Assembly: GCA_021209875.1 (NCBI GenBank)
Contig: JAGYVD010000001.1
Location: 6,510,001 to 6,574,000, forward strand
DNA: 64,000 nucleotides
From: Rosellinia necatrix
Taxonomy: Eukaryota; Ascomycota; Sordariomycetes; Xylariales; Xylariaceae
Direction of reading: 5' to 3'
A model generated the notes under the pieces. It was given only the letters and a program-made list of their open reading frames with translations. It was not told where the DNA came from and did no database searches. Below are positions 22,871 through 33,926 of the stretch, piece by piece (position 1 is the stretch's first letter; every line of letters begins with the position of its first letter). A program made the position numbers and the translations under genes.

Positions 22871-23232
22871 TAGATGGTTAAAAAAAAAAGGGGCTATACA
22901 GCGAATGGCTGCGGCTATTTACTCACCAAGGCCAGCTACAATTAGGTTACCTACCTAGGTACCAAGCCTGGCCTGAAAATACAGGATCTAATCAAGAGTG
23001 TGAAGTAGGTGGTGTTTAGCATGAGCCCGCACTGTAGGCTGTTGCCAAGAATGGTGGGTAAATTGCCACCCAGACCTTTGTACCTTCAACCATATCAGGA
23101 AAACCGCTTTAAAAGCTCACGAGACTCTCCCGACCCTGCCATGACTTTCACATGTTCCTCGCTCGTTTCGTGCGGAAGTTTAAACCAAGTAGTAGACGAC
23201 CCCAAAGATCCGATCCGAGAAGATTCGCGACG

Positions 23233-24302
23233 ATGCCGAAAAGGAAAGCAGCGCAGTTCGAGACTGAGCCTGAGCCCGAGCCCGAGCCTAGCTCGATGCT
23301 GAGGCGATCGACGCGTCGTAAACCAGCCGCCCCAGATGCAACCGCCAGTAAAACCCCAGCATCGAAACAGCCGACAAAGTCTCGGCCGCAGTCGCAAACT
23401 CAAATTGCGAAGAGTAAGAAGGTCAAAGTATGTAATGCATAGGATAAGGTCCCCAGATGCCTCATGACCAAATTACAGTATTGATAGCATTCGCAGATGT
23501 CACAAAGCGCTCAAGCAAAGAGCCCCAGCCCGAAACCCATCGAAGTGGCCAAGGCGGCCAGCGGTAACTCACCGAATTCGCCAGATAGGTGGTATTGGCT
23601 CCTGAAGGCGGAACCGGAATCACGGTTTGAGAATGGAGTGGATGTAAAGTTTTCTATCGACGACCTCGCTTCACGAACGGAGCCCGAACCGTGGGATGGT
23701 CAGTTTACCCCCTGTTGCGGCTAACTATCATCGTCTTGAAATGAGTTTTATTCACACATCCCTTTGCTACTGACATATCCTATGCATGCGCCCATGCGCT
23801 CCAATGCTGACACGCACGGCATCCCAGGTATCCGCGCGTACGCTGCGCGCAACAATCTGCGGTCTATGAAAAAAGGCGAGCTAGCCTTCTTTTATCATTC
23901 CAACTGTAAGACACCGGGACTCGTAGGCACGATGGAGATAGTGCAGGAGCATTCGCCCGACCGTAAGTACCCGGCGCAAAAACTCATCCGTAGTCCTGTG
24001 TGACCCGCGCTCACGACTCCATAGTCTCAGCCCATGATCCCAAAGCGCCGTACTACGACCCTTCTTCGAAGCCCGAGGACCCGAAATGGAGTGTGGTCCA
24101 TGTCAAGTTCCGTAGCAAATTCACCCAACCCATCGGGCTCAAAGAGCTTCGAGAGATGGGCAAGGCCGGTGAGCCCCTAGAAGGCATGCAGATGTTAAAG
24201 CAGAGCCGTTTGAGTGTTAGCCGCGTGAGCCCTTCGGAGTGGGAATATTTAATGGACCTCGTCCGGAGGCAGGGGGGTGAAATCCTGGGTGCCACTGGAT
24301 AG
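23233..24302 (+). CDS. EVE-domain protein, thymocyte nuclear protein 1-like
   Basis: Four exons, join(23233..23427, 23497..23698, 23828..23962, 24025..24302), give 269 residues; all phases agree. The first 95 residues are basic and low complexity, with an alternating EPEPEPEP stretch and KRK/KKVK basic clusters that could direct nuclear import. The EVE (PUA-like) domain runs from RWYWLLKAEPESR (about residue 96) through FSIDDLASR, GIRAYAARNNLRSMKKGELAFFYHSN and the C-terminal LKQSRLSVSRVSPSEW. THYN1-type EVE proteins are thought to bind modified bases in DNA or RNA; the exact substrate in fungi is not established. The gene converges on UTP6 with only 49 bp between stop codons. Introns have GTATGT, GTCAGT and GTAAGT donors. 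The start is the only ATG giving the full basic leader. Confidence 0.88.
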
Positions 24303-24351
24303 GCTCAATGATTTCGCCTCGGATTCGTAACGGACCTTCGATAATTCCGTT

Positions 24352-25554
24352 TTACGATGGCGGTAATGTTTTAATAGTGTGCTCTAGGACGGTACGGATG
24401 CTCGAGTCTAGATCCTGGGATGAAAGCAAGGTCTCGAGCCATGGTTTTAATCGTGTGGATAGCACCCTGGCGTTTGCAGCTACGGCAAGGGAAGACTTGA
24501 TACGGCCGAGAGTTTCCCTGAGCGCCCTAGGATATGCAGGCGAGCTGGTGTTGAGACCTATTAATGGCTGTCGAGCATAACAGTAGGCGGTAGAAACATC
24601 GTTGGGGTAGAGCTGATTCATGCTGTCGAGCACGTGTTGTATAATTTTTCCCTGGGTTGAAATTTGGGTAAAAGCGGCGAAGACGTCAAAGAATTGCCCT
24701 GCTACAGCGGCATCGAAAAAGCCTTGCTTCTTAGAGACGTCGAAGATGGCCAACGGAATGGCACCATCCAATGCCGGGTTATGCTTGAGTTTGGATGTTG
24801 TCTCATCACCAAAAACGTTTTTAGTAGCAGCAGGATCGGGGTTTGGCATAATCAGGCGGCCATTCTCGTCAGCATCATCATCGCTGTCATCGGACGGCAG
24901 CTTAATCTCGTCATCGTCGTGCTCGGCTTGTTCGTGAATCGCTTTCTCTGTGCCTCCCTTCTTGCCTTTGCGGGCCTCCATCTTCGTGAGCCATTCCATC
25001 TCGCATTTGGCGTACGCAAGCCAGAGTGTAGCGTCCCTAGTACAGAAACGAGAGCCACGCATGAAGAATCCCCTGGCGGCGTGCATGTCCCCGTTGTTTG
25101 CTGACTTCTGGCCGGCCAGCATCCATAGCTCCGGTTTCGCCGGGTGCATCCTCAGGGCTCTTGTCATGACCTTGCGGTACCGTTTCGTTGCTCTCATCTT
25201 CGTCGCGTATGATAGATACTCCTTCCAAAGCTCAAGGCTTCCCGGGTGCCTATTCACGGATCGCTCGAGGATCCCAAACACGCGCCCCTCCCCAGTGTGC
25301 TTAGAGGAGGCACGAATCTCGAGGCGCCGACATCTCTTGGCGCGTAGAGCTTCGAGTGACCGTTCCCAGGCGACGTAGTTAAGCCAGTCTTGGGCCTTGT
25401 TGCCAGGCGACAGGACTATATGCTCGTAGTCGGTGCGCTTTCGCACAAGCGAACGTATCTCGTCGGGGTTGAATATGCCTTTGGCTTCGAATTCACGGAG
25501 TTGCGGGACGGCCTGTTCAAGGTAGAACCTGGCCTTTTCAGAAACCCCAGCCAT
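24352..25554 (-). CDS. UTP6: U3 snoRNP protein UTP6
   Basis: A single-exon gene of 400 residues. The N-terminal segment KARFYLEQAVPQLREFEAKG followed by FNPDEIRSLVRKRTDYEH is the conserved U3-associated protein 6 signature. HAT-type half-TPR repeats follow, including LELWKEYLSYATKMRATKRY, RMHPAKPELWMLAGQKSANN and ATLWLAYAKCEMEWLTKM. UTP6 is part of the UTP-B subcomplex of the small-subunit processome, which acts with U3 snoRNA in 18S pre-rRNA processing in the nucleolus. An acidic, lysine-poor insert (DDDEIKLPSDDSDDDADENG) lies around residues 216-236. Length is slightly below yeast Utp6 (440). The start at 25554 gives the canonical short leader before the first helix. Its 3' end faces the EVE gene; its promoter faces that of CWH43 about 1.1 kb away. 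Confidence 0.93.
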   Translation of the reverse strand: MAGVSEKARFYLEQAVPQLREFEAKGIFNPDEIRSLVRKRTDYEHIVLSPGNKAQDWLNYVAWERSLEALRAKRCRRLEIRASSKHTGEGRVFGILERSVNRHPGSLELWKEYLSYATKMRATKRYRKVMTRALRMHPAKPELWMLAGQKSANNGDMHAARGFFMRGSRFCTRDATLWLAYAKCEMEWLTKMEARKGKKGGTEKAIHEQAEHDDDEIKLPSDDSDDDADENGRLIMPNPDPAATKNVFGDETTSKLKHNPALDGAIPLAIFDVSKKQGFFDAAVAGQFFDVFAAFTQISTQGKIIQHVLDSMNQLYPNDVSTAYCYARQPLIGLNTSSPAYPRALRETLGRIKSSLAVAANARVLSTRLKPWLETLLSSQDLDSSIRTVLEHTIKTLPPS

Positions 25555-26662
25555 CGTACAGCGAGCACTCTTGTCTCGTGCTATGGGCTAGGAGTAACAC
25601 GTAGTTTGGGCGTCCAAAGATAGGGGAGGGGGGAAGGGGAGGAAAGGTTTGGCTATTCAGGGCATCGACGACTTCTCGGCTTCTGATCTGCCATCGCCGC
25701 TTTGGGGGTCTCGGGTGAATGCTGAAGAAAATAAATTGGAGAAGGTGGAGTTTCTCATCTTATCGTTGTTATCGGCCTAGTGTCTGGAACCCACCGCCCT
25801 TGATTACATACACACATATTCGCTGCAGGTACGAGCAACTCTACCGAGGAATGCAGCCACTAACGCGTAATATACATGGATTCAATGATCCAATCGTGGA
25901 CAACCTAACACAAGGCATAGCTTCAGTAGTGCTCAAAGATGGCTCCAACGATCCAATCGTGCCATCCGTAGGATTTAGGTTGAAACATGTCTATCTAAAT
26001 AGTTATATCTACCTGGTTATCATACCAGCAGCGACCCGTTAGTCTCGCCTCGCTGAAGACCGGCGTCTGATCGGGTGGCTCGGAGCCATATTCAATTCAA
26101 TCGGGCCAAGGAGGCCCGGGGAGCGGCGGGACTACAGGGATGATGCCGTCATCACGGCCGGCCTAACTGGAGACGATAAATAATTTCCCCAGATACTTAT
26201 TAATAACAGTACGCTATACTGGATTTATAGGTATACCATGATTGTCGTATATCCGTGGTATGCTTAGGGGCGACGCATGGGAAAACTTAATATGGCGAGA
26301 GTACCTATTTCGATTAAGTACCTACCTGCTGTAAGTGCCTCTATGAGGTAGGTTTGTATGCTGGATAGGCAGGTACATACCACCTACCTAGATGGTCTGT
26401 CTAGGTAACTGCAATGTTAGTAGATTATAGGAAATAGATGGTGTCTATGGCCGACTCATACCCGCCCAAACCTTCGCATACACCTTCGCATACACCTTCG
26501 TCATTTTCGTCACTTCCGTCACCTTCGTCGCCTTCGTTATGGGGTCTTCGCTGTTCGTTACCCCGTCTCCTTTCAAGTGGCCGCAGGCTTCTCCCACGGT
26601 TTTCCTCTTCTTCCCACTGCCTCCTCCTCATCACGCATGCTATACAATTAACCACTAGCATC
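25555..26662. other. Divergent intergenic region between UTP6 and CWH43
   Basis: About 1.1 kb holding both promoters. It contains an imperfect direct repeat (24 bp at 25876 and 25939, 63 bp apart), several TACCTA/TAGGTA motifs at 26315-26405, and a CT-rich leader of CWH43 with ccttcg repeats at 26471-26540. No gene is supported. Confidence 0.55.
26471..26541 (+). repeat. ccttcg-type hexamer/dodecamer repeat
   Basis: Two copies of ccttcgcataca followed by degenerate ttcgtc/ccttcg hexamers. It lies 120-190 bases upstream of the CWH43 start, so probably in its promoter or leader. Confidence 0.65.
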
Positions 26663-29600
26663 ATGTCTACATACAAGGACAAGGATATCAGGGTGGATCG
26701 CGTGTCCTTCAACGCGAAATGGGTGTCCTGGGCGCACACCGGTTTTGCATATGGTCAGTTGCCATTCCTTCCGGATGTCTAGATACGTATGAGGAGTTGG
26801 TGGCTGACAACTATATTATTTGCCGTGTAGCCGCATTCTTGAGCGCATTCGTCGTCGGCATCTCCCTCCATTACCATAAGATCGTCCAAAATCAGTACTA
26901 TGGCTATCCTGACGAGTGGTTCCCCTCTGTATCTGCTACCATCGGGGACCGATACCCCGAAAGGTCGTTCTTCATGTTTTTTATTGCCGTAACCTCTGGT
27001 ATGTTTAATCCCTAAAGTATATTCCTCCTTTCTCCACGGGGGCTACGCGCCGGCTCCGGTGGGCGTAATATTGTGGGGTATTCAGGATTCCTGCGCAATG
27101 GTCGCCGGGGAGAATCCCGGGCCGGTAGTTTTCGGTGCAGCGGCTATGACGCTAATATAAGAAACACTATGTAGGTCCTCGTTTCGCCCTAGTTGCGCTC
27201 TGGTACACCTTAACCCGCCGCTCCGGCAAAATTCTACCGGAATTCGTCGCTGTGACAGGACTATTTCGTACGTTGACATGCGGAGGCTGGACTTATATCA
27301 CCTCAACGGACAACCATTATTGGCACGATATCTTTATGATATCTTACTTGATGGCCACGATCCCTTGGACCGCTGGCTGCCTCACTTTGAGCCCACCAAA
27401 TGCCAAGGCAATTAAATACCGGAAGTACATCGCCACGGCTTTTTTCACTACTATTATTCCTATGGTTTACTTTTTCGTACAACATAAGATTCACCGTGTA
27501 GCAGGAGGTTCGAGCTCTCTTCCCCGAGACATCTTCATTTCTAACCCGTTCCTAGCCTACACCACGTATTCCTTCTTCGAATGGTCATTAATTCTATACG
27601 ATATTGCCTTTGATGCGGTTACTGCCTTAGATTTCGACGCTTTCGAAATCATTGTTGAACATGTTAGCACGGGGTACGTACGCTAACCCCCAAGGTAGCG
27701 ATAATTTCACCCTAGACACACTATCGTGTTATCTAGTCAAATTATTGTTTGCTTTGCACTATGTAACCATTGTTCAAATAGCTTTAGGTTTTATGAGTGA
27801 GCGCATCAACCAACGCTGCGTCTTTCACGTCCAGTGGCCTGGTTCTCCTAACCACTATATGTGGGGAAACCGAGTGCTGTTAAACAACGTTCTATTCCCA
27901 CCTACGAATTTTGCTCTCGTTTGTATTTGGTGATTTTATATGCCTTCTGCAGAAAGGTTAGGTTTATTCAAAGTTGCACCCCCCCTACCTGCTATGTTTT
28001 TCAGAGCTGTAAAACAATAACGACCGCTAAAATGAGTTTTGCATATAAGTTGATCGAGTGTTGAATCATTCAGTTAAAATAATCTTGTTTGCCTTTTATT
28101 TAGATAATACTAATGATTTTCCCAGATTAAACGACCAACGCCAGTCAACCGCCGTCCCAGAAAAGGAAAACGACGGAGTAAGGAGAGGCATATTGAATAG
28201 TACATATCAGTGGTCTCAACTCCTCGACACGACCGCTGAAGTGTATCTTGGATATGTGTTCTGGTCTATGTTGACAAGTTTGGGGGTCGTTATTTGGTAT
28301 TTTCCATTATGGCATATGGGTATCTCAGGATATGAAGCCTTCATTTTATCCACTATTTCGCCTTTTATACTTGGCTTCAAATCAATTCGCGCTTTGGTTG
28401 TGCAACATCTTCGGCTCTTTCATTTGCTCTCCCTCGCAGGTGTCTTGGCCTGGAGGGTGGCAAATCCAGCGTACCGACTATTTAGCGTTGGGTTCGGCGT
28501 GTCAATCACATGCCTTTCATGGGCAGCAACGCTTTTCTCCGAGTCGACACACAAAACCCGACTTGAGGCCAAAATACTGGCATGGGTATCCGGTTTAGCT
28601 TTATCTTCTGCCGTAAAATTCGCTTGGAGAACGAACAATCCAATATGGCCCATCATGAATACCAGCAACGGTGGACACAATGATCTTGGGCTGGGACTAG
28701 CTGTATTGGCTACCCTGTGGTTTACTCGACACGTTCCGCCTGTTAATAGAACCTCCGTCGATGACCAAAATAAGGGATACGCTGTTCTCGCTGCCTTAGG
28801 CGTCGGTGGTGCATTCTTTGGTCTTCATTCGTTGATTTCGGATACTAGCACCATGATCCTTTGGGTATGGGATGGTTACCCAATACGCGGGCCGCTTCCC
28901 ACTCCACACGGCTGGTTTACCATGGCCTCCATGACTCTGGGTGTGCTCACCGGTACCTACAGACCGGTATTAGTGGGTACTTGGGCTGTTTTTGGCGTTG
29001 CTTGTACCGGGGCTACTCTGCTCACTCTTCAAGTCAACTGGTATGGATACTATGGCGGCCTAGTGGTAGCATTTTATCTCATGGCTATATCGGTTCCTCT
29101 TCTTACAGCCGCTGCGCAAGAGAGTCCTGCCATCGTATTTGGTCTCGGGTTCCTTTCCTACAATTTCATGGTTCTATTTCATGTATGGGTTGTGGCATAT
29201 GCTTTTGTCCCTGGCGGACCATTGGTCCGCGAGCACACTGATTGGGTCATGGCCACGACGATGCTTCTCGTTGGGGCTGGGGTGTTCAATTTCAACTTTC
29301 GGAGTGGTGGCTTGGAGCAGAATCAAAAATTGGCTACGCCGATCTACCATCGCAAATACTATCTTTTCGTCTTTGGCGCTATCAATGCATTCTTTCTGAC
29401 AACAGCGTATATCCGCCTCCCGACAGATAACTACCAGCCATATCACGCCGAGTCGAGGATCATGACAGCTGGCATATGGACAACGCACTTTTCCCTTGAT
29501 AATGATATGTGGTCTTCCGAATATCGCGTGCGCGACTTGATTCGGGAATTGGAGATTGATGTCATCGGCCTTCTTGAGTCAGACCTCCAACGAATCATCA

Positions 29601-30304
29601 TGGGGAACCGCGATACAACTCAGATTCTCGCTGAAGAGCTGGGCATGTACGTGGACTATGGGCCGGGCCCCAATAAGCACACTTGGGGTGCTGCACTTCT
29701 ATCTAAGTTCCCAATCGTTAATTCCACTCACCACCTCTTGCCATCCCCGCTAGGCGAGTTGGCACCAGCCATCCACGCAACGCTCAAAATGTACGGAGAG
29801 CTAGTTGATGTCTTCGTTTTTCATTCTGGCCAAGAAGGAGACTTCGAGGATCGTCGATTGCAGGCAAATTACCTATCAAAGCTAATGGGCTCATCAGCAC
29901 GGCCTTCAGTTCTCCTCTCCTACCTGGTGACGAAACCACTGAGGGGCAATTATAACACCTTTGTTTCTGAAATATCCGGAATGCATGATGTAGACCCCCG
30001 TGATTGGGATCGCTGGTGCGAGTATATCCTATACAAAAACATGCAACGAGTAGGTTATGCAAGGGTGTCCAGAAGCACCATCACAGATACAGAGCTTCAA
30101 GTGGCGAAATTTGTCATACCGAAGGACGACAAGGAGAAGAAAGAAGTCGAGGCGGTGAATTATAATACAAAGGCAAGAAATCGGAGGGCGGCAGAAAGTG
30201 AGATTCCCGAGGGTTGGCGATTCCCTGATATGTTTAGGGGGAACGGTGTGCGAGGTCATCGATATCACGTCTTCAACGAGCCGCGGTATTATAAGCCGTC
30301 ATAA
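26663..30304 (+). CDS. CWH43: Cwh43, GPI-anchor lipid remodelling protein
   Basis: My model is join(26663..26753, 26831..26998, 27175..27507, 27556..27673, 28126..30304), 962 residues, close to yeast Cwh43 (953). The N-terminal Frag1/DRAM-like, PGAP2-type domain is seen in [54 protein letters not shown] and [17 protein letters not shown] long multi-helix region follows from [20 protein letters not shown] onward. The C-terminal endonuclease/exonuclease/phosphatase-like domain starts near [20 protein letters not shown] and includes [30 protein letters not shown] and a C-terminal [10 protein letters not shown]...[11 protein letters not shown] block. In yeast Cwh43 replaces diacylglycerol by ceramide in GPI anchors in the ER. 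The 48-bp intron 27508-27555 is in frame with no stop, so it may be retained; splicing restores the family spacing [13 protein letters not shown]. The last intron is 452 bp, unusually long, with branch site ctaat before cccag. Confidence 0.9.
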
Positions 30305-31550
30305 CTATTAGGCCTGGTAACAAGAACATGCGGTAATACTAATACGGAAATTACACAACATATAATAAAGATGCAATCCGGGTGTGAGAGAGACCCCTCG
30401 TCTCCTTTCTCTTCAATCGTATATAATTGCATGCCGATTTGATCACCACCCGAGTCCTTGGAACTTTTCGCAATTGCATAGATATTTATCCCTCACAGTA
30501 AGATTACCACGCCCGTGGAGATATGATTAACAGTTTGACAAACAGAACCACTCTGAGGGTGACGAGTCTCAGCCTACTGGGACCCAACAAATAGAAGAAG
30601 CTTAAGAGCTGTGTAGATCACCGGCCGATTGCACGAGGGTTGTTTAAACGGAACCAGATCAAACCAAGGCTTTTCTTCCGAGCCCCTCAATCCCACTCTC
30701 CTATTTCATCTCGGAGATTGGCCCGCAACGTTACAAACAGAAGCTATAACGTCCGTAATGCGATCCTTTAAGTCATATGCTTCATCGTTGACCACATCCC
30801 TGTTTTATCACACATGAAGCTAAAAATAATAATAATGGAAGAAACCGATACTTATATGCTGAGGGTTTGAGGCAAAATGGCTATTTCCCTCTCTACCTGC
30901 CCCTCTTGTCGCCAGTTGACCATTGAAAGTGGACATGTTCCTGAGAGTTCCATCAACTACTAAACGCCGACCAATTGGAACCCCCTGACGGCATGTCACA
31001 AGAACATGTTCCGCTCTCTATATGAACGGCCTAATGCAGCAAGTCATGATGCATGGCTGGGCTGACGATATTTGGGACCTGCATTGAATGATCCTGGTCA
31101 AGGTACCCCATAGCAGGCCTCTTCTCGAATTGGCACCATCACCACCGTAGCCCTACAAATGTCACTTCATCACTATCACAACATTTGGTGACGGGAAGGA
31201 ATCACGTCGGCGCTTCATGCACGGCCGTTCCTCGGGCGCCAGCGTTGTAGAGGCAAAGCGCAAGCACCGGACATGGCATCACGCGATCGAGTCATCGGAA
31301 GAAGAATGCAACCTTTTTTGTTTGTCATCGAGATAGGAGCCGAGGCTGCCCATTGAGGTTGGGAGTTTTGCGTCTAGTATTTCCCGCGTATCGAAAACTA
31401 TATAAGTCCATGCCGCGGGTGTTTCGTTGGTCCCTTTTCACACCACTGCTCACTCCAGTACGACCCATCCTTTCTATTTCACTTAGAAAACCCCCTCCTC
31501 CCCCCTCCCCCTTGGCGCTTCCTCGTGCGCGCCCTATCCCCACGGCAAAG
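30305..31550. other. Intergenic region between CWH43 and the GH76 gene
   Basis: About 1.25 kb between two plus-strand genes. It holds the CWH43 3' end and the GH76 promoter, with a TATA box and CT-rich leader in its last 150 bases. I see no other gene. Confidence 0.6.
31399..31406 (+). promoter_or_regulatory. TATA box of the GH76 gene
   Basis: TATATAAG lies 145 bases before the chosen ATG and is followed by a CT-rich stretch (31440-31525), a common arrangement for strongly inducible secreted-enzyme genes in filamentous fungi. The assignment rests on motif and position only. Confidence 0.55.
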
Positions 31551-32651
31551 ATGGGTTCTACCAAGTCTCTTCGGTCATGTCTATATTCGGCCGTGATGTC
31601 CTCGCTGGCGGTGAGGGGCGTCACGGCGGCGGCCGGCCCAGGTGACGCAGACACCGTCCACGCTGCGGTCCAGGCCATGAACCGTTTCTACAACAGCTCG
31701 ACCGGGCTCTGGGACACGGGCCCGTGGTGGCACAGCGGCGTGGCCCTGCGGGCCATCGCCGAGTACATGCTCATCACCGGGTCGAGGGAGTACGTCGACA
31801 TGGCCGCCCACACGGTGGAGGTCCAGCGCGCCCCGATCCCGTGGTGGCCGGAGGGCGGCGGCGACTTCCGCGCCGACAGCACGGACGACACGGGCTGGTG
31901 GGCGCTCGCGCTCGCGTCGCTGTACCAGGTCACCGGCAAGTCCGAGTACCTGGACCTGGCGAAGGAGGACGAGGCGTACATGTACAGCTACTGGAACACG
32001 ACGACGTGCGGCGGCGGCCTGATCTGGAACATCCCCAGCCGGACGTACCACAACGCCATCTCCAACGAGCTGTACCTCGAGCTCACGGCGACGCTGCACA
32101 ACCTCATCCCCGGCGACACGTACTACCTGGGCCAGGCGCTGCGGGAGTGGGAGTGGTTCAAGGCCGCCGGCATGATCAACGGCAAGGGGCTCGTCAACGA
32201 CGGGCTGACGGAGGACCAGGCCTGCGTCAACAACGGCCAGCCGGCCTGGACCTACAACCAGGGCGTCATCCTGGCCGCGCTCGTGCAGCTCTCGACGGCC
32301 ACGGGCCTCTCGTCGTACCTCGACGTCGCGCGCGGCATCGCCGACGCCGTGGTGGCCGACGGCGCGCTGTCGCCCGCCGGGATCCTGACGGAGAGCGCGT
32401 GCGCGACGCCGGCCGCCTGCGAGCCCAACGGCGCCGCCTTCAAGGGCATCTTCATGCGCGGCCTCGCCAAGCTCGACGCCGCCCTCGGCGGCCACCCCTA
32501 CCAGGACTACATCCGCAAGAACGCCCAGTCCGCCTACGACAAGTCCCGCAACGGCTCCGACTTCTACGGCTTCACCTGGCAGGGGCCCTACGATAGCAGC
32601 ACCATCGGGAAGCAGGAGGCCGCCGTGGACCTGCTCTTGTCCACGCTGTAG
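31551..32651 (+). CDS. Secreted GH76 family alpha-1,6-mannanase-like protein
   Basis: A single-exon gene of 366 residues when started at 31551 (aagATGG context). This start gives a signal peptide of about 26 residues (MGSTKSLRSCLYSAVMSSLAVRGVTAAA, cleaved near AAA). An upstream in-frame start at 31353 would put a proline-rich leader before it and lies upstream of the TATA box, so I reject it. GH76 features: RFYNSSTGLWDTGPWWHSG near 45-62, the Asp-Asp pair D112-D113 in TDDTGWWALAL (the expected catalytic pair), CGGGLIWNI, and NAISNELYLELTATLHN. The family cleaves alpha-1,6-linked mannan; in yeasts Dfg5/Dcw1 members instead link GPI proteins to the wall. No GPI-attachment tail is visible (it ends LLLSTL), so a freely secreted enzyme is likely. 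Codons end almost always in G or C, unlike neighbouring CWH43. Confidence 0.88.
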   Translation: MGSTKSLRSCLYSAVMSSLAVRGVTAAAGPGDADTVHAAVQAMNRFYNSSTGLWDTGPWWHSGVALRAIAEYMLITGSREYVDMAAHTVEVQRAPIPWWPEGGGDFRADSTDDTGWWALALASLYQVTGKSEYLDLAKEDEAYMYSYWNTTTCGGGLIWNIPSRTYHNAISNELYLELTATLHNLIPGDTYYLGQALREWEWFKAAGMINGKGLVNDGLTEDQACVNNGQPAWTYNQGVILAALVQLSTATGLSSYLDVARGIADAVVADGALSPAGILTESACATPAACEPNGAAFKGIFMRGLAKLDAALGGHPYQDYIRKNAQSAYDKSRNGSDFYGFTWQGPYDSSTIGKQEAAVDLLLSTL

Positions 32652-33926
32652 TGGTCGTGCGCTGGTATTACTTTGTCTACGACGAAATAGAGAACTGGAA
32701 CTGGAACTAGAACTAGAACTATATATGTTTTTCATGCCCTGTTTATTCACGCGCTTGAGTTTCAATTTCCCTGGCAAAGTGTGTAGTCGCCTTAGCTGCT
32801 GCAAACATGTTTATTTAATTCAATGGATGTCTAAACTAGCGATCGGCGAACGCGGTGTATTTGAGAGCTGTTCTGACGGGATTACGATGGCCTAGCGGTG
32901 TTCGCGAAATGGCTACGACTGAGGGGGGTTCGGTTCTTGCCCCCTGAATTTCAGGGTCTGGTATGCATCTGACCGGGCCAGTTAGTCAATCAGTCAGTCA
33001 GTCAGTCAGTCAATGTAAATTGCTCGTGGTTTTTGTTTGTCGTCGGGTTTGCGCCCGACGGCAATGCGTGCGGACTCCGGGGGGGTCTGGGTATAATAGG
33101 ATCACGTCTTTCCTACGCGCGTGGGCTCCTCTGAGACATTTCCGTGACATGTGCGATATCGCGCGTGGGTTATCCGTGCGTGTTTTGGTCGGGCTGACAT
33201 AGTCATGATCTGACCAACTACCGCACGGCGCCGTTGCCACGGGATACGGGTTCCGCCCCTGTAAGATGAACGTCCATGATGTATCGCTGGCTTCGTCAGC
33301 TGGCTATACTGCGAGGCGTTCGCGGATATAGTGTTTCTTGTAAATTGCCTCCCTGCAACTCGGCCAGGGGCTGGTATGGGCAAATGTCCAATTGTCGGAA
33401 CCAGTGGGTGCATTCGCAAAAATTTGATTAAATCTAAAACACGTGCGAATATGTGCGCTTTGATTTATTATATTTGATTGCATATCGCGTCTTCAGGACT
33501 TTACTTGACGTTGGGTTAACTTGTGGTATATCGTAAGTTAAAGGAGGCTAGAGCAGCGATGGAAAGCGGTTTGTATTACTTGGGCACACTCGAGGCTACT
33601 CGGTTATAGAGAGTAACTGGACGATGTTAGAATCTTAGCTTGTGTGTATGTATGACCAGATAGACAACCCTTACACTTTGAAGAAGTTGTTGATTATGCG
33701 GTATTGGCTCGTTAATTGGCTATAACTTATACAAAGTAATACAAGACAAGACCCAAACGGGAGTAGAGTTCTTTACCAAGAATATATATAGTTTTCTTGT
33801 TCATACATTTTCCCCAAGAGCTTGAGCAAATAGTCAAACATTCTTGTCGTCCATGATGCCCCTTCGATGCCCTATCTTATCCCCCACGGTACGCCTTATG
33901 CACCCGTAATAACCCTATGCCAACTA
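32652..33926. other. Intergenic region between GH76 and P450 genes
   Basis: The convergent 3' ends of GH76 (+) and the P450 (-) flank 1.3 kb without a supportable gene. Just after the GH76 stop are degenerate gaact repeats (32690-32720), and at about 32987-33012 a (CAGT)n microsatellite. Confidence 0.55.
32987..33013 (+). repeat. (CAGT)n microsatellite
   Basis: Five to six tandem tetramers flanked by caat variants. Noncoding. Confidence 0.75.

Larger units (their letters stand above)
15812..23232. other. 7.4 kb gene desert upstream of SWI1 and the EVE gene
   Basis: The two flanking genes point away from each other. Between them I find no open frame with a recognisable domain. The longest frame, at 21179-21814, has a random-looking composition. 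The region contains a purine-rich tract (about 20275-20420), (CAG)15, a 9-bp tandem array, homopolymers and several TACCTAGGTA-type motifs, plus one small AT-rich patch at 22735-22870. It may hold long leaders, regulatory DNA or noncoding transcripts. Confidence 0.55.

Noticed and set aside
31581..32804. 407-codon minus-strand frame opposite GH76
   Set aside because: Shadow of extreme GC3; serine run and arginine/valine-rich composition without a domain.
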